From contig JAFMSR010000036.1 of the NCBI GenBank assembly GCA_022818135.1, positions 496,001 through 560,000 on the forward strand: 64,000 nucleotides of DNA, in the 5' to 3' direction. A program made the translations under genes and the position numbers. How positions within the stretch are numbered: the stretch's first letter is position 1; the number at the start of each line of letters is the position of its first letter. Under the pieces are notes generated by a model, which ran no database searches, was not told the DNA's origin, and was given only the letters and a program-made list of their open reading frames with translations. Source of the DNA: Saxidomus purpurata. Its lineage: Eukaryota > Mollusca > Bivalvia > Venerida > Veneridae. Below are positions 1-12,042 of this stretch, one piece after another.

Positions 1-194
1 CAGTGCACAAGTATTATATCTCTTTCTTGACAAATAACATAGTTATTGCTACCCGATATGGGTATCTGGGAGGTTGAACTTGCTTCAATTAAAAGTTATA
101 ACCACATTACATACTTTAGGCAATCTTCCTTCCACAGAGCAATCCTGTAGTTGTTCAGTTAGCCTGAAAGGTGATTGTTGGCAAGGAACGACTG

Positions 195-545
195 TAGTGG
201 GTTGGGCGATGATCGAGTGGTTAACGCTCTGGACTACCAATCCGGAGGTCACTGGTTCGACTCCCGGCCGGGGTACTGGAAATTTCAAAAACAATTTTCA
301 TTGTTTCCCACCCATTTAGAGATGAACTGGTTAGAAACTCAGAGGTAGCCTCACGTGCATCGGTGCTAGACACAAGGCATGTAAAAGAACCAAGGGTGCT
401 AGGGTCTGGTATCCGGATTCCCTTATTTCAGCATGTGTCTCTCTTCAACCTGCGTCTGGCAGGAGTCTTGGCAAGTTCATCTAGGGATATACCCAATGAA
501 ATAATGAAAAACATTGTTAGCGGGGTCAGTTCATTGACCGGTACA
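195..545 (+). mobile_element. tRNA-derived SINE
   Basis: The head at about 201-275 looks like a tRNA gene. It has a box A-like stretch at 210-220 and a canonical box B (GGTTCGACTCC) at 254-264. The downstream body is not tRNA. It contains a block around 355-405 (tag 'GGCATGTAAAAGAACCA') that reappears in a second copy near 59640-59830, which supports a SINE body rather than a true tRNA gene. The ends are approximate. Confidence 0.65.
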
Positions 546-834
546 TGATATTGTTGTAAGGTTAGGAGAATTTACCATCAAAAATGAAAAGCATGAAAAG
601 CGTGCGTATTATTACTATGGAATGTCATTCATAAGGTTTTGTGACACAGTGTATAAATATAAAGTTTGCCTTTATTTGAAGCTTGCATTTTGTTATTTCA
701 TTCGGAGATATATTGGTCAACCAACGTCTGTTTTATTAAAAGATGTATGTTCTTTGTGGAAACATTCGCTTGATTTAAAAAGTACTACATGCATATTATA
801 CTAAATTGAATGTATTCCTAATCGATTGCAAAAC

Positions 835-837
<3 letters not shown>
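546..837. other. AT-rich non-coding stretch
   Basis: Only short chance reading frames are present, and I see no recognisable repeat or gene. Confidence 0.5.

Positions 838-906
<69 letters not shown>
838..906. repeat. (GA)n microsatellite followed by a G-run
   Basis: About 29 GA dinucleotides (838-895) run into a homopolymer of about 11 G. Reading frames that cross it on the minus strand give poly Ser-Leu and are artefacts. Confidence 0.97.
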
Positions 907-2206
907 ACAATGTGGAAAAATAACTTGATAAGAATGTTCTTTGATACATCTTGAATAAATAATAAAGACAAAATACATACCAAATTTAGTATATTCCAGT
1001 TATATCATATAAATGAAGTTTTGATATATACAATTGAAATTTTATCTAATTTAGCTAATTTTTGAGGTTGTTCAACATCCTGGATTGTCTTCTGATTATA
1101 GCGAAAGTAATAGCAAATGGTGGAAACATCAGTATAATAATTTCTTCTTCATCAGATAATGACTTTTTTTCCTTGCATAAAATAGTCGCAAATTATGGAA
1201 TGAATTAAATACGGAATAAAGAATGAAAATATGCAAAATATCAATTAAACTTTAAAGTTCCCGGATCACTTTGAATTTACTGATATAGTGTATACGATTT
1301 ATTGATAGGATAATGAAAGAACCATGCACTTAAAATCAATGTTGCGCTATGTTTCTAATATGCACGTATTGATTTAAAAAACAAAGTTATGAATGTTTTT
1401 GGTACAATGTGATAACAAATATTGTAAACTTAAATGGTTCCATAAGAGATGCGTAGGTTATACAGAGACTGTACGGGGTAAAAAATGGCTTTGTCAATAT
1501 TGTTCCTGGTAATATGTGATGTCCATATTAATACACGTGTTTTCTTATTTTTTGTACTTTCATCAGATTTAATATTGTTAAGTATTCATACACTTATTAT
1601 ATATATCTATTTATGCTACTGATCTCAAAGATAAAATATGGGGAGCAATGTTTTATTAAGATTTTTTAAAACTTTCCCGAGCTTGTTCAATGCGTAGTTA
1701 TTCTATAAGGTTGACATTTGATGAAATAACTTTTTTTTTCTATTCTTACAATGTATTTTTATAAGGTTGACATTTGATGAAATAACTTTTTTTTTCTATT
1801 CTTACAATGTATTTTTATTCAAGTTAGGCCATCAGTGATTATAGTAACTATATTTCCGCATATATCATTAAAATTAAAGTCGGGAAGGGAGGTTATTTGA
1901 CCTCACCGGGTGTTCTACACACCGACTCATTTAATCAAATTTAAGTAATCAACTGATCAAATAATTTTGTTATTTTTGGGACTAGGGCGGGCCATGATCA
2001 GAGCGCCTCCGAGTGGTGTGGCCTGGATGCAGATGGATAGTACTATACCAGTATTGAAAGTAACTATATCTTTAGCAATAAAGTGTTTAAAATTGGTGCC
2101 GACTGACTGACTGACTGACAAACGGTATTTTATTAAGCTAAAAATCACAGTCTATCCATCTGTAACTGAACGCTCTCCGTAAGTACTGTAATATTTTTGA
2201 CACAAA
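907..2206. other. Non-coding stretch with short tandem duplications
   Basis: No gene is visible. A 56-bp unit is repeated in tandem at about 1706-1817, and a short (GACT)n run sits at about 2099-2119. Confidence 0.6.
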
Positions 2207-2750
2207 AGATAAGCAAATTACCATAACTTGCTGAAGTATTTGTGTGATAACTACGTTCTTTGGAATCAAGTGTTATATATATTTGGAAACAATAAAACGT
2301 ATCCTACACAAAGATACCGGTTTTATGTTGGTCGGATGAAAAATGTTGTCTTTGCAACATGTTTTTTAATTTCCGTATATTATATTCCTTGAAAATTTTA
2401 AACAAAAAAAATAAGCAAAATTTCCTTAACTTGCAGAGGTAGTTGTGTTATAACTACTTACTTAAGGTTAATGCATCATATAAATTTGGAAACGTTAGAA
2501 CGTCTGCTTTACAATGATACTAGTTTTATATCAGTCGGATGAAAAATGTTGTCTTTGGAACATGTTTTTTGTTTTCCGGGTTTTACATTTTTTGAAAAAT
2601 TGCGACAAAAATAGCTAAAAACACCGTACTTTGCCAAGGTATTTGTGAAATAACTGTTCAATTTGGGTTAAAGTTTTATATATATTTGGAAACGTTTTTG
2701 AAGCTTTTATAGCATGCTTTTTGTTTTCCGGGTTTTACTTAATTTTTTTC
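2207..2750. repeat. Diverged tandem repeat, ~200-bp monomer, about 2.7 copies
   Basis: Each unit starts near an 'AAGCAAATT'-like stretch. It contains 'TATTTGGAAACGTT', a conserved 'CGGATGAAAAATGTTGTCTT' block (about 2335 and 2539) and a T-rich end 'TTTTCCGGGTTTTAC'. The last copy is shortened and followed by extra 'TTTTTCCGGGTTTT' units to about 2790. Confidence 0.75.
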
Positions 2751-3797
2751 CGGGTTTTCTATTTTTTCCGGGTTTTCTATTTTTTCCGGGGAATAAACCT
2801 GTCCATGCATACACAATATGTTAATCTTGAAGTAAATTGGAACAGCTAACAACATCATGTTGTTTTTTTAAGAATACTATATTTGCATTTAACATTAAGT
2901 TCAACATTATCATCAGTAAAAAGCACGCCATGCTGTTGAAACATTTGATATTCATGATAAAGAAGAAAAGATGTTCTTGAATTTTCATTTGTCTTAATAT
3001 TCAATAGACAGTGCAATGATTTTATCCGTCTACATTTGCACAACAACCAGGCAGTTATCAATTTATTCTGTCAAATATATCATCCTTCTAAGAAAACACG
3101 TGATTTCCGTCTTGAGGTCATTTTCAGTGCGTCAATTTCTAATTTCATTATTTAAGACAACTGTATTGACAATCTCTTATCTTTAAGGACTCTTTAATAG
3201 GTTCTTTCTTAATTTACGATGAGGAATGAACTTTTAGACAAAATTACACTTGAAGATATTTGTATATTATGCTGCTATACAAGTTTGCACGTGCGTGCAG
3301 AAAGGTAGACTGGCACTCAGTCCTTCCATTTACTTCTATTTTGTGAAATCTTATCTGCCCACTTATTTCTTACCAATTTCCTCCCTTTGTCGCTAAATAT
3401 GTAAAATGATCGAGCCCTGTTAGAACAAAAGGCGCTGAAAGTATTTTAAGCTTGGAGTTTTAATGAAACATATTATTCTATATCTATTTTATTTATCCAA
3501 TCGTGAACGTTTATTTGCAACACGTGACCGCACAATATATTACCATATTGGACGCACGTGCATACAAAAAATCCTGTATTTTTTCCATATTTGGACGGTT
3601 CAGCAGTCCCATGTTAAACATACGATAAAGCCCGAAACGCGTGAAAATGATCCGAATGAAAATCGGGTGATGTATTGTTCTGTATAATATATACTTGCAC
3701 TCGTACCAAGCTGGGAAAATACAGAAAAAGCAGAAATACAATATCCAGTGAATCATTTTTAATTTAAAGACTAAAATAAAATAGATATAGAATAAAA
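2751..3797. other. AT-rich non-coding stretch
   Basis: No recognisable gene. Reading frames up to 81 codons match no family I know. The block at 3570-3720 has weak similarity in wording ('CATATTTGGAC') to the MITE just downstream. Confidence 0.45.
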
Positions 3798-3960
3798 AGG
3801 TTATTTAATATTGTACTGTACAATACGAGATATATTTGGACTCGAAACCAGCTGAGAAAACCATATTGGACTCGCCTAGCAGCTCGTCCAATATGGTTTT
3901 CTCTGCTGGGTACTCGTCCAAATATATCTCCGTATTGTACAGTACAATGTTAAATAACCT
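3798..3960. mobile_element. Fold-back MITE (163 bp)
   Basis: The two halves are near-perfect reverse complements. They start AGGTTATTTAA at 3798 and end TTAAATAACCT at 3960, with the loop at about 3871-3884. Shared inner blocks include ATATATTTGGAC and GAAAACCATATTGG. There is no coding capacity. This fits a short non-autonomous DNA transposon; the superfamily is not determined. Confidence 0.85.
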
Positions 3961-4741
3961 AATATTATCATCTAGCCTTGTATTTGTTCATAGGACCCAG
4001 AGATTCTTAAACCTGGTAGTCCACGGGCAGCTTTTAGCTATAAGTGAGAAACAAATATTATTTTAGAAAATTTATCACAGATGTATGTTCTATAAAAAAG
4101 ACCAAAAGACCAAAACTGAGATAAATGATTCTGTACAATAGCTTTGTTTCTGTTGAATTTAGATGAATACAAACATAATATGTTTGACTATTTTAGTTAA
4201 AAACCAATCATGCACAAAATTGTTCAGTTTTTATTTCTAATTGTATCTAAATCTTTTAATTAATAATATGGGAAATAATGTGGGAAATAAGCATTTTACT
4301 TGACCATAAAATAGATCGGCCATTTAGAATCGTAATATAATTTTAAGACATAATTTAGGATCGAGGTTTAACAAGATGGTAATTAACATAACAGATTGTC
4401 ATTTTATATTATTTTACCACAATACATGTATATTATTTCAAATATTACTCTGGGAATAATAAGTATAACTGTTTTTCTGTTTAAAACAACTCTTTAATTC
4501 AAATTTTCGGCATATTAAAATAATTTGATTAAAGATTTGTTTTAAACAGAAAGAAACAGTTACATTATTATATAATTGTACCAAAACAAGATTGTTGAAT
4601 TTAAACATGTAATCCATTTTTTCATATAACAATATTCAGAATTTCAACTTTTGGATAATAATAATAATAATGAATATTAGCATTTTATATTTTGATATAT
4701 TACTACATTTATGAAACTGTTATAGAGTTTTATTTGTAAAG
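3961..4741. other. AT-rich non-coding stretch
   Basis: No gene or clear repeat is visible. A short (ATA)n run lies near 4658-4672. Confidence 0.5.
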
Positions 4742-4835
4742 GATAGATCACGAGTAGCTGTTGTCTATGTAATTTGGAGGCGAGCGAAACGAGACGACAA
4801 ATTTCATAGACAACGGCTACGAGTGATCTATCTGA
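4742..4835. repeat. Short imperfect inverted repeat, MITE-like
   Basis: Arms of about 35 bp (GATAGATCAC... and ...GTGATCTATC) flank a ~25-bp GC-richer loop containing GGCGAGCGAAACGAGACG. About 31 of 35 arm positions pair. Confidence 0.7.
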
Positions 4836-6248
4836 CTGAGACCACAGAAAGTAGATTGTTTGGTTTTCAATCTACTACAATATTACACCAACTGCCTCAT
4901 TCATTCTCTCATGGTTAACAAGTTCTGTTTGCCTCAAAGAGCACGGCAAAATCGTGCAGCTCGGATTTTGAAGTTAAATAGCGCGCAAAGTTGCGAACTC
5001 CTGTATTGACAATAACCACGATTTATTCATGAGTATATATAATTATGCTACTGTATGGCAAACTTGATTATGACAGAGCGATGAGTTGTGCTTGTAAATG
5101 GTCAAGGTAGGTGGCGATTTATAACAATATAAATATATAAAATATTATTTAAGGTTCATGTAAAGTGTTTGAAATGGTCCTCTACTTTAATTTTGTCATT
5201 CAATTTATTATACTTTATAAACAAAATAGCCTCTTATTTATAAACCAATTTGTTTTAAAAAAGGCAGATGAAGTTTTCTACAGTGAATGTTTGGTTAATG
5301 AATGTTTTTTTGCTTCCAGTTCATCACTTATTTTGTACTAAGGACCTGATATGTATAAAGCATCGACCTCCTTTGTTCAAAATAATTGTTCTCAAACATC
5401 ATAAATCATATGTGAACAATATGATTATCTAGGTAGTTGGAGTAGTGATTTTGAAAAAAAAGCAATGAATGTTTTAGAATATGTGGAAAAACTCAAAATG
5501 AAAGTGAAAGTAGAACTGTCAAAAACAAATGAATTGCTGGCATTTTGAAATAAACTTTTTTTTTCATTACTCGGAGTACCTAGATTAGTATATTGCGCAC
5601 ATGATAATAATAAATTTTGCGAAATGATATTTGAAATAAAACAATTTGGTGTTTTCTACATAATTGACCCTAGGTACTCGAAGTACACTCAACAGGTTTA
5701 GAAACGCAAATGTGGCAAAATATTTATTTTAACAGTGTTATCGTGTTTCAAATTTATTTAAATTTCATACACAACAAAACCAATATAAAAATGAATTCGT
5801 GTAAAAGTTTCAAAAATTCATCGCAAAAAATGACTTAAATAGAAATAAAAACAATAGCGTCATTCAAATAAAAATGTTCAACAGGGGAAGTCTTTGCGTT
5901 TCTAATATCGGTTAAGTGTATGTGATGTATGAAGCACAAACATCATTTCTTAACCAAACAGTCACAACAGAAAGCTTTTACTGATTTTTCCGAACATTTT
6001 GGTGAAAGAAATATATGGCTATTTTGCTAGTAAAGTATACAAATTTCAAGGACAAAATTCATGTTTGGGACTTTTTTTAAACAGTTTACATGAACCTTAA
6101 TGTTTGCAGCTAGAAATACAGCAAAATACATGTATAAGAATGTCTTGCTGGTTTACATAAACATGGGTTTTAAACTGATAACGTTTTCATCAAAATGGCG
6201 ACCACCTAATCACCACTCCTACGTGGCGTTAGTACTATAGGATCAAGT
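4836..6248. other. Non-coding stretch
   Basis: No supported gene. The sequence is AT-rich with short unremarkable reading frames. Confidence 0.5.
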
Positions 6249-6366
6249 CTCCACCATTCGCTAGCTGCTTTCTTATATGAATTTCAGTCACCCTACCAGG
6301 TCTTGGGATCGAACCAGCAATCCACGAATTGACATTCCAGTGGCTAAGTCGCCGCTTCTCGGTAGT
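6249..6366 (-). mobile_element. tRNA-derived SINE head (minus strand), fragment
   Basis: The minus strand has a box A-like ACTTAGCCACTGG and a box B GGTTCGATCCC (the plus-strand GGGATCGAACC is near 6307), spaced as in tRNA genes. I see no complementary acceptor stem, so a SINE relic is more likely than a tRNA gene. Confidence 0.5.
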
Positions 6367-7527
6367 ATAAATTGGTATATATTTGCTAGGATATAATTAT
6401 TATGTTTGCTTCCGGCCAGAACCCTCCAGTATGTCGTAGACCCTGGCCTATAAACTGCGACTGCTCAAAGCCTACCAATTACAGACAAAGATTTCTGTTT
6501 TACAGATTTCATATACAAGTTAGTTCAAACCGCCTTCCTTATGCAAAACTGCACTTGAGCAATATCTTCGAATAACAACATAGAATGTTTAACATGTGAC
6601 CTACTTATAAACCGTTGTCCAAAAGAGGATAACTGCTTGTCTGGGTGAAGATCCAAATACATTTCATTGGGCTTGGTGAGTACCAAAAGTGCCCTTTTAG
6701 CTTTTACGAGTTGCAAAAATAAAACACGCGTGCAAATTTCACTTCTGGTGCTTACTCCGTGTTAAAAATGTACCATCTTTTCACTTTGTTTAAACCGAAA
6801 ACAAATGTTTGTTCGGCATAAAATATATAATCCCCAGTTATGGGTATAATTCAATTGCCCTTGCTGCACTAGACTGCAATTTTAGTCTGTGATTGGTCGG
6901 CTTCAGACATATGTTGTCCAATTATTTTTGTCTCGGTGAACAGGTCTTGCTTGACGACATTTCACTATTACTGCGTTTTACTTGACGGTGGTCATGAATA
7001 GATGGGTAATAAATTTGTTCTTTACGAGGGCTTTTGGGTGATTACAATCTGAGAGGGGAAGCTAGCAAATATTTTGACAGATTTTACTGTCTGCATGTTA
7101 ATTTAGAGTACATAAATTGTCCGAGTAATAAGCAAATAACTCTTACGGAAAACAAAACAACACGACTTTCTCCAGATGTTCATTAACGCTTGAAAGATGA
7201 ATGTTGGTGATGCAAGTCTGGCACTATGGTTCTCATTTATTGTTATGAACGACAAAAAAGAGTTAATAAACAGACAGAAGTTGCATCATGTCTGGTTCCA
7301 TTAAATTGAAATATTGGACTTTTTCTTGCTGTATTGATGTGAAAAACAAGAATGATTACTACATTTGCTTTCATTATAGTTGTTTAATTACCCACATAGC
7401 TCTATCATTCAAAAATTGTCTTAAAGGTGTTTTGACTGTGTGTTCCAACTTTAATTCTGTATACATGTAATACGCTTGGAATTTTCTTATCTGGCTTAAA
7501 TTACTTTTTCTAATCTGGACGATTTCT
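6367..7527. other. Non-coding stretch
   Basis: No recognisable gene, and no reading frame over 63 codons. Confidence 0.45.
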
Positions 7528-7735
7528 TATGCCCCCGAAGGCTTTTATAAAATCGCACACCGTCCGTCCGTGTGTCCGCCCGTGCGTCCATCCTTCCATG
7601 TTGTTCGTATTCGGATGTAACTTTGACGTACATGACGGTATTGTCATATACATGTACATGACAAATCTGTTTAGTACATGACGACGACGTGTCGCGTGCA
7701 AAACCCACGTCCCTACCTCAGATGAAAAGGTCCCA
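7528..7735 (-). mobile_element. Terminal part of a bivalve tandem-monomer element
   Basis: Starts 'TGCCCCCGAAGG' followed by a (CGTC)n-type microsatellite at about 7560-7590. This is the reverse complement of the terminus at 56195-56250 (ACGG repeats, then CCTTCGGGGGCATA). Both are ends of one repeat family in opposite orientation. Confidence 0.65.
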
Positions 7736-8208
7736 CTTAGAGTTTAAACGTAACGCACCCGGTATTTATGAACACATTCCTATCCGGAATCTTTAACATT
7801 GAATGATTTTAAAACAACTTTGCTCAACTGTTCCTTTAAGGCCAAGCTTACAAGTCTAATGGTTATGGAATCCTGTGTATATTTACACATTCGTATCATG
7901 GGTTTTAAAACAAATTGGCACACATTTTCAGGACATGGAGAAAACATTCTGCGTGCAAATCCCGCATCACTAGCTTGAAATCCATGGTTCCACTCAAGAG
8001 TTTAAAGGTCATAATACATACTATACGGCATAATACTACAAGTTCATAATATAGTTTCAGTAATAATGTTACAGCGATTTGATTTTACAATGGCACATAT
8101 TATGTATTTGCAAGAAGTGTATTTATATGTTTTATTGACAATAGTAGTGCCATAATTGTGGTACTTTCGCAAAATAATTGTGTACCAACTTTGTGTTATG
8201 TTTTCTGT
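7736..8208. other. Non-coding stretch
   Basis: No gene visible. This is the last sequence of contig A before the end overlap begins. Confidence 0.45.
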
Positions 8209-9992
8209 AAATGTGTCGTGCCATATTGCAACATATTATTATTATTATTGTAGCAACACATAGTTTTCACAATTTGACTTGATAAAAATCTTTAACCAAA
8301 AGTTCTAAGCGTCTACATGTACATACCCTTAACATTGTTAAACATAAAGTTTCTAAATACAACAGATCCCGTGACATTATCAAGTTCCGTACACGCCAGC
8401 AACTTACTAGTCTAGCATTGTTCTTCCAAATAGTTATTGTGTATACTACACAAATATGAAAACAAATGCTGTATGTCCTCAAATGTGTATTTTCTTACAT
8501 ACAATATAACTTGCTATTTATTTATCCATGTATAACTTGCTATTTATTTATCCATGTATAGCGCATACTTTATCATTGTATTTAAAACAATTAATAACCA
8601 AATTAACAGAGGAGACAGTGGACAGTTTAAAGCCAAATGTCGTAAACATACGAAGACTACGTTTATTGCCAAACGCAACAGAGATCATCACATACACAAA
8701 ACCATGAAAGCGCCAGAGCATTATACCGCATGCCGCTTGAAAATGGTTTTATTGCTGGCACTTAATGTCAAAGAATGATGCTTGTCTATGATAGTTTTCT
8801 TTAAAAATGTTTACCAAAATTAAAGGCGAGTGGCATGTGGTCAGCCTTATGTCAAAGATCAAATTGATCCCGGTCATTGAGGAAGGTTGATTACTTTACA
8901 ATTTGTAAAAATTGCAGGTGTGGTCACCGGACAAAATATCGTCAAAAGTAGCTGCCCAAATACGACATTCATTGCGTCAACAGTGTTACATAATAGATCT
9001 ACTGCCTTTTGCCAGTGTTATTTAGTCTTAGGTCAACAAATTCAGACGTAAATTTAAGTGTAGAGTTACCTTAGATGTAGTTTTTAATAGGGAAATAAGT
9101 TTTAATTATTTTGTGTAGCGGAGAAAGAGTGTTTTGGTAATGAAACGATAAAGAATCACTCTTGCGCCTGCCATGAAAATGCGATTAAAACGGTGAGAAA
9201 ATAAATCTAGCATAACCATTGAAATCCCATCCTTAAGTTGGAGTTCCTTATCCCCAACTCATAAACATAGTAGACTCACTTTATCTCGTTATCGGGTCCT
9301 TTTTGCGGGCCGCAAAAGCGGCCCGCTTTAATACGTGGTTGGACAATGTAACATATAAGTGACGTAGTGTAAAGTTCTTTGAACAAAATGTTATGAAATG
9401 AATGAAAATCGCCGAGGAAGGTAAAGAATGGGTTAAAACCACTGTTCAATGTGACGCTTATTTGATTGTCAAAAATTTGATATTTCTCTCTTTTATCCAT
9501 GTTAACGTCAATTTATCTTATATGCTTATGTTAACGTTTAGAAAGTATTGTAAAGTTTTTATTGTTCGGCCAGTATAAAAACCTATGGCAAGCGAAATGC
9601 ACATTAATTCTTTAAACTGTAGGTTTAACTTTTAAACCCATATAGTTTAAGAGACAACCATTCAAATAAGCTAAATCCATGGTTTAAAGTGTCACGTGAC
9701 CTGTGTAAACGTTGATTACATATATTTATACTTTAAACTGTGGTTTAAGACTTTAACATAGGGTTTTACGCGCCAAGTGAACATTAAATATGTTAAACAA
9801 TAGAATTAACTGTTAAACATATAGTTTCATCTGCCGTTTGCACATTAATTCTTAAACCGTGGTTTAAAGTCTTAAACCGTAGTTTAAAGTTTGTTTAACC
9901 CATAGTTTAAGAGATACCCAATCAAATTAGCTGAAACCACGGTTTAAAGTGTCACGTGCGTTTTTAAACCCCTGATTTAAATGTCATAAAAT
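8209..9992 (+). repeat. Left copy of a 1.78-kb inverted duplicate (contig-end overlap)
   Basis: This 1784-bp segment is the reverse complement of 23687-25469 (1783 bp). The only difference I found is a T5/T4 homopolymer at 9299-9304, which accounts for the 1-bp length difference. The segment ends exactly at the N gap at 9993, and its partner ends exactly at the N gap at 25470. Contents include a doubled 31-bp unit near 8505-8560, a 9-bp perfect GC hairpin (9305-9326, GCGGGCCGC with loop AAAA) and the TTTAAACC-rich block listed separately. No gene is visible. Confidence 0.95.
9595..9975. repeat. Array of TTTAAACC/GGTTTAAA short palindromes
   Basis: Two diverged ~240-bp direct units each begin GCACATTAATTCTT and end with GGTTTAAAGTGTCACGTG. 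They are dense in GGTTTAA/TTAAACC half-sites that form small palindromes such as TTAAACCGTGGTTTAA. A CACGTG E-box-like core lies near 9693 and 9953. The block is mirrored at 23703-24070 in the other duplicate. Confidence 0.75.
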
Positions 9993-10492
9993 NNNNNNNN
10001 NNNNNNNNNNNNNNNNNNNNNNNNNNNNNNNNNNNNNNNNNNNNNNNNNNNNNNNNNNNNNNNNNNNNNNNNNNNNNNNNNNNNNNNNNNNNNNNNNNNN
10101 NNNNNNNNNNNNNNNNNNNNNNNNNNNNNNNNNNNNNNNNNNNNNNNNNNNNNNNNNNNNNNNNNNNNNNNNNNNNNNNNNNNNNNNNNNNNNNNNNNNN
10201 NNNNNNNNNNNNNNNNNNNNNNNNNNNNNNNNNNNNNNNNNNNNNNNNNNNNNNNNNNNNNNNNNNNNNNNNNNNNNNNNNNNNNNNNNNNNNNNNNNNN
10301 NNNNNNNNNNNNNNNNNNNNNNNNNNNNNNNNNNNNNNNNNNNNNNNNNNNNNNNNNNNNNNNNNNNNNNNNNNNNNNNNNNNNNNNNNNNNNNNNNNNN
10401 NNNNNNNNNNNNNNNNNNNNNNNNNNNNNNNNNNNNNNNNNNNNNNNNNNNNNNNNNNNNNNNNNNNNNNNNNNNNNNNNNNNNNNNNNNNN
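9993..10492. other. Assembly gap, 500 N
   Basis: Exactly 500 N, a fixed-size scaffold placeholder. Reading frames that cross it are meaningless. Confidence 0.99.
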
Positions 10493-11292
10493 TCAAAAAT
10501 AGTCTACAGTCTGGGAGCGGGAAAAAAGAGAGAGATCGCCCATACAAACAAAAAGGCGAAGAAAAAATCTAACGACCTTTCCAACATATAATTAAATTCA
10601 AGTCAGGTATATTGGTCTTAAATCAACAACTTGACTACACCGCAGTCCACTGATACCGACAAGTGTACTACAAAACGTTTCTGGAGCTTCATTAAACACA
10701 AGATAAAGATAACACCTCTATTTCTGGACCGATGGAACACGATCAACTCCATTCAGATCCGAAAGCTAAAGCCAACATCTCGAACCGCCAATTCAAGTAT
10801 GTCTTCTCTGAAAATACTCCATGCTCCGACTATCAATTCATCACTGGGGAATATGTTCGACCCATCAAACATTCAGTAGCCCCGATATCTGCAACACAAA
10901 CAACGGGGTAGAAAAGCGACTCAGCAACATGAAACCCTACAACTCTCACGGTCGCGATGGAATCACTCTTCGGGTATTGAATGAAATTTTTCTCATCTAG
11001 TTCCTATTCGTACCACAATATTTAATAACTCGCTTACTACAGGCACTATACCCGATGCCTGGCGGAAAGGCATATTGTGCCATCAACACATAAAACAGGG
11101 AGCAAGTACAACCCTGAAAACTGTCGTAAACTGTAAACTACTGGAACATATTAAACCAGTCACATTATGCAACATGGCGAAAATAACAACATTTTGTACC
11201 CACTACAACATGGCTTCCGTAAAGGTCGGTCCTGTGAGACACAGCTCAAAGAATTCACTGACGATATATCTTCAAATCTGAAAAAGGGTAAA
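10493..11292 (+). mobile_element. Decayed LINE (non-LTR retrotransposon), 5' half of RT region
   Basis: Translated in shifting frames, this shows the usual sequence of a jockey/CR1-like ORF2. There is a 'FWSFIKHKIK' linker (about 10680), 'SDPKAKANISNRQFKYVFSE' (about 10755), 'KPYNSHGRDGI' (about 10930), then RT landmarks 'CKLLEH' and 'TQLKEFTDDISSNLKKGK' up to 11290. Several stops and frameshifts make it a pseudogene. It is split by the BEL/Pao element at 11293 and resumes at 19474. Confidence 0.85.
11288..11292. repeat. Target site duplication GTAAA (left)
   Basis: GTAAA immediately precedes the 5' LTR, and the same 5 bp follows the 3' LTR at 19474-19478. A 5-bp duplication is usual for LTR retrotransposons. 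Confidence 0.95.
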
Positions 11293-11683
11293 TGTCGTGA
11301 ATTTCACGAATATGTTATGAATTTGCTCCAATTTGCTCCAATTTGATAAATTGCATAGATTATTGCTCCTATTCATGTGTTTCATGCTTTTGTGTATTTT
11401 ACTTTGGGCGGGAATTTGTATTGATATATTTTTGCTCCTATTCATGTATTTCATGCTTTTGTATATGTTACTTTTGGCGGGAATTTATGATATAAAAAGG
11501 GAAACATGTGGTATTCATGGGATTATTATTTTAGAACTAAACGTGGAAAGTACAATTATTCAATTAAAGTGTTTGAATATAAAAGTATTGTGTTTACAAA
11601 ATAAAATAGTAGAAAAGTGAAGGAATTGCTTTTGTTTTACAATATTAAAAGAAACAAAATCCGATGTGGTATATTTCACCACA
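11293..11683 (+). repeat. 5' LTR of the BEL/Pao element
   Basis: 391 bp. It starts TGTCGTGA and ends TTTCACCACA, so the termini are imperfect inverted repeats. It has a TATA-like TATAAAAA at 11491-11498 and an AATAAA polyadenylation signal at 11600-11605. It holds an internal imperfect duplication ('TGCTCCTATTCATGT.TTTCATGCTTTTGT') at about 11364 and 11430. Confidence 0.97.
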
Positions 11684-11688
11684 TTGTT

Positions 11689-11704
11689 TGGTCCCGCGAG
11701 CCGG
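11689..11704 (+). promoter_or_regulatory. Candidate primer binding site
   Basis: TGGTCCCGCGAGCCGG begins 5 nt after the 5' LTR. The leading TGG would pair with the CCA end of a tRNA. I do not assign the tRNA species. Confidence 0.6.
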
Positions 11705-11802
11705 ATATTCAAAACTGAAGGAACAAGTGACTAACGGAGAATACATGAAAAAATAAAACAAGGTTTGTGAATTATATACATATCTGACTTAGAAATAGTA
11801 AA

Positions 11803-12042
11803 ATGGCAAATGTGGTGTACTTGAAAGGTGTTAGGACTCGGTACAGGAATATTCTATATACTTCTTTGGATGAAGCGAAAATTCTGTTTGATTCTAACAT
11901 TGATGAGATTGATTTAGAGGAGCAAATAGCAAATGTTGTGAAATGTATTGAAAAAATCAATACATACATAAATAAAGTGGAGATGCAGAGTGAAAAGTTA
12001 GCTTCAGCATTGGATCCAGAGAAAGATGAAGAAACTGACTAG
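11803..12042 (+). CDS. gag: BEL gag N-terminus, ended by an in-frame TAG
   Basis: Starts MANVVYLKGVRTRYRN, the usual opening style of BEL/Pao gag proteins, with a helical charged segment (residues 25-75). A TAG at 12040-12042 stops it. The same frame continues without a break (LVKDDCELC...) through the remainder of gag, so the TAG is a nonsense change or a read-through codon rather than a true gene end. Confidence 0.75.
   Translation: MANVVYLKGVRTRYRNILYTSLDEAKILFDSNIDEIDLEEQIANVVKCIEKINTYINKVEMQSEKLASALDPEKDEETD

Noticed and set aside
201..275. Functional tRNA gene with A and B boxes
   Set aside because: No convincing acceptor stem, and the sequence continues into a body shared with a second repeat at 59640. 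It is a SINE head.
796..983. Ser-Leu repeat proteins on the minus strand
   Set aside because: Translations of the (GA)n microsatellite.
2855..3061. 68-codon Cys-containing frame on the minus strand
   Set aside because: No recognisable domain; within chance length for this base composition.
9984..10547. Long frame crossing the first gap
   Set aside because: Almost all of it is N.
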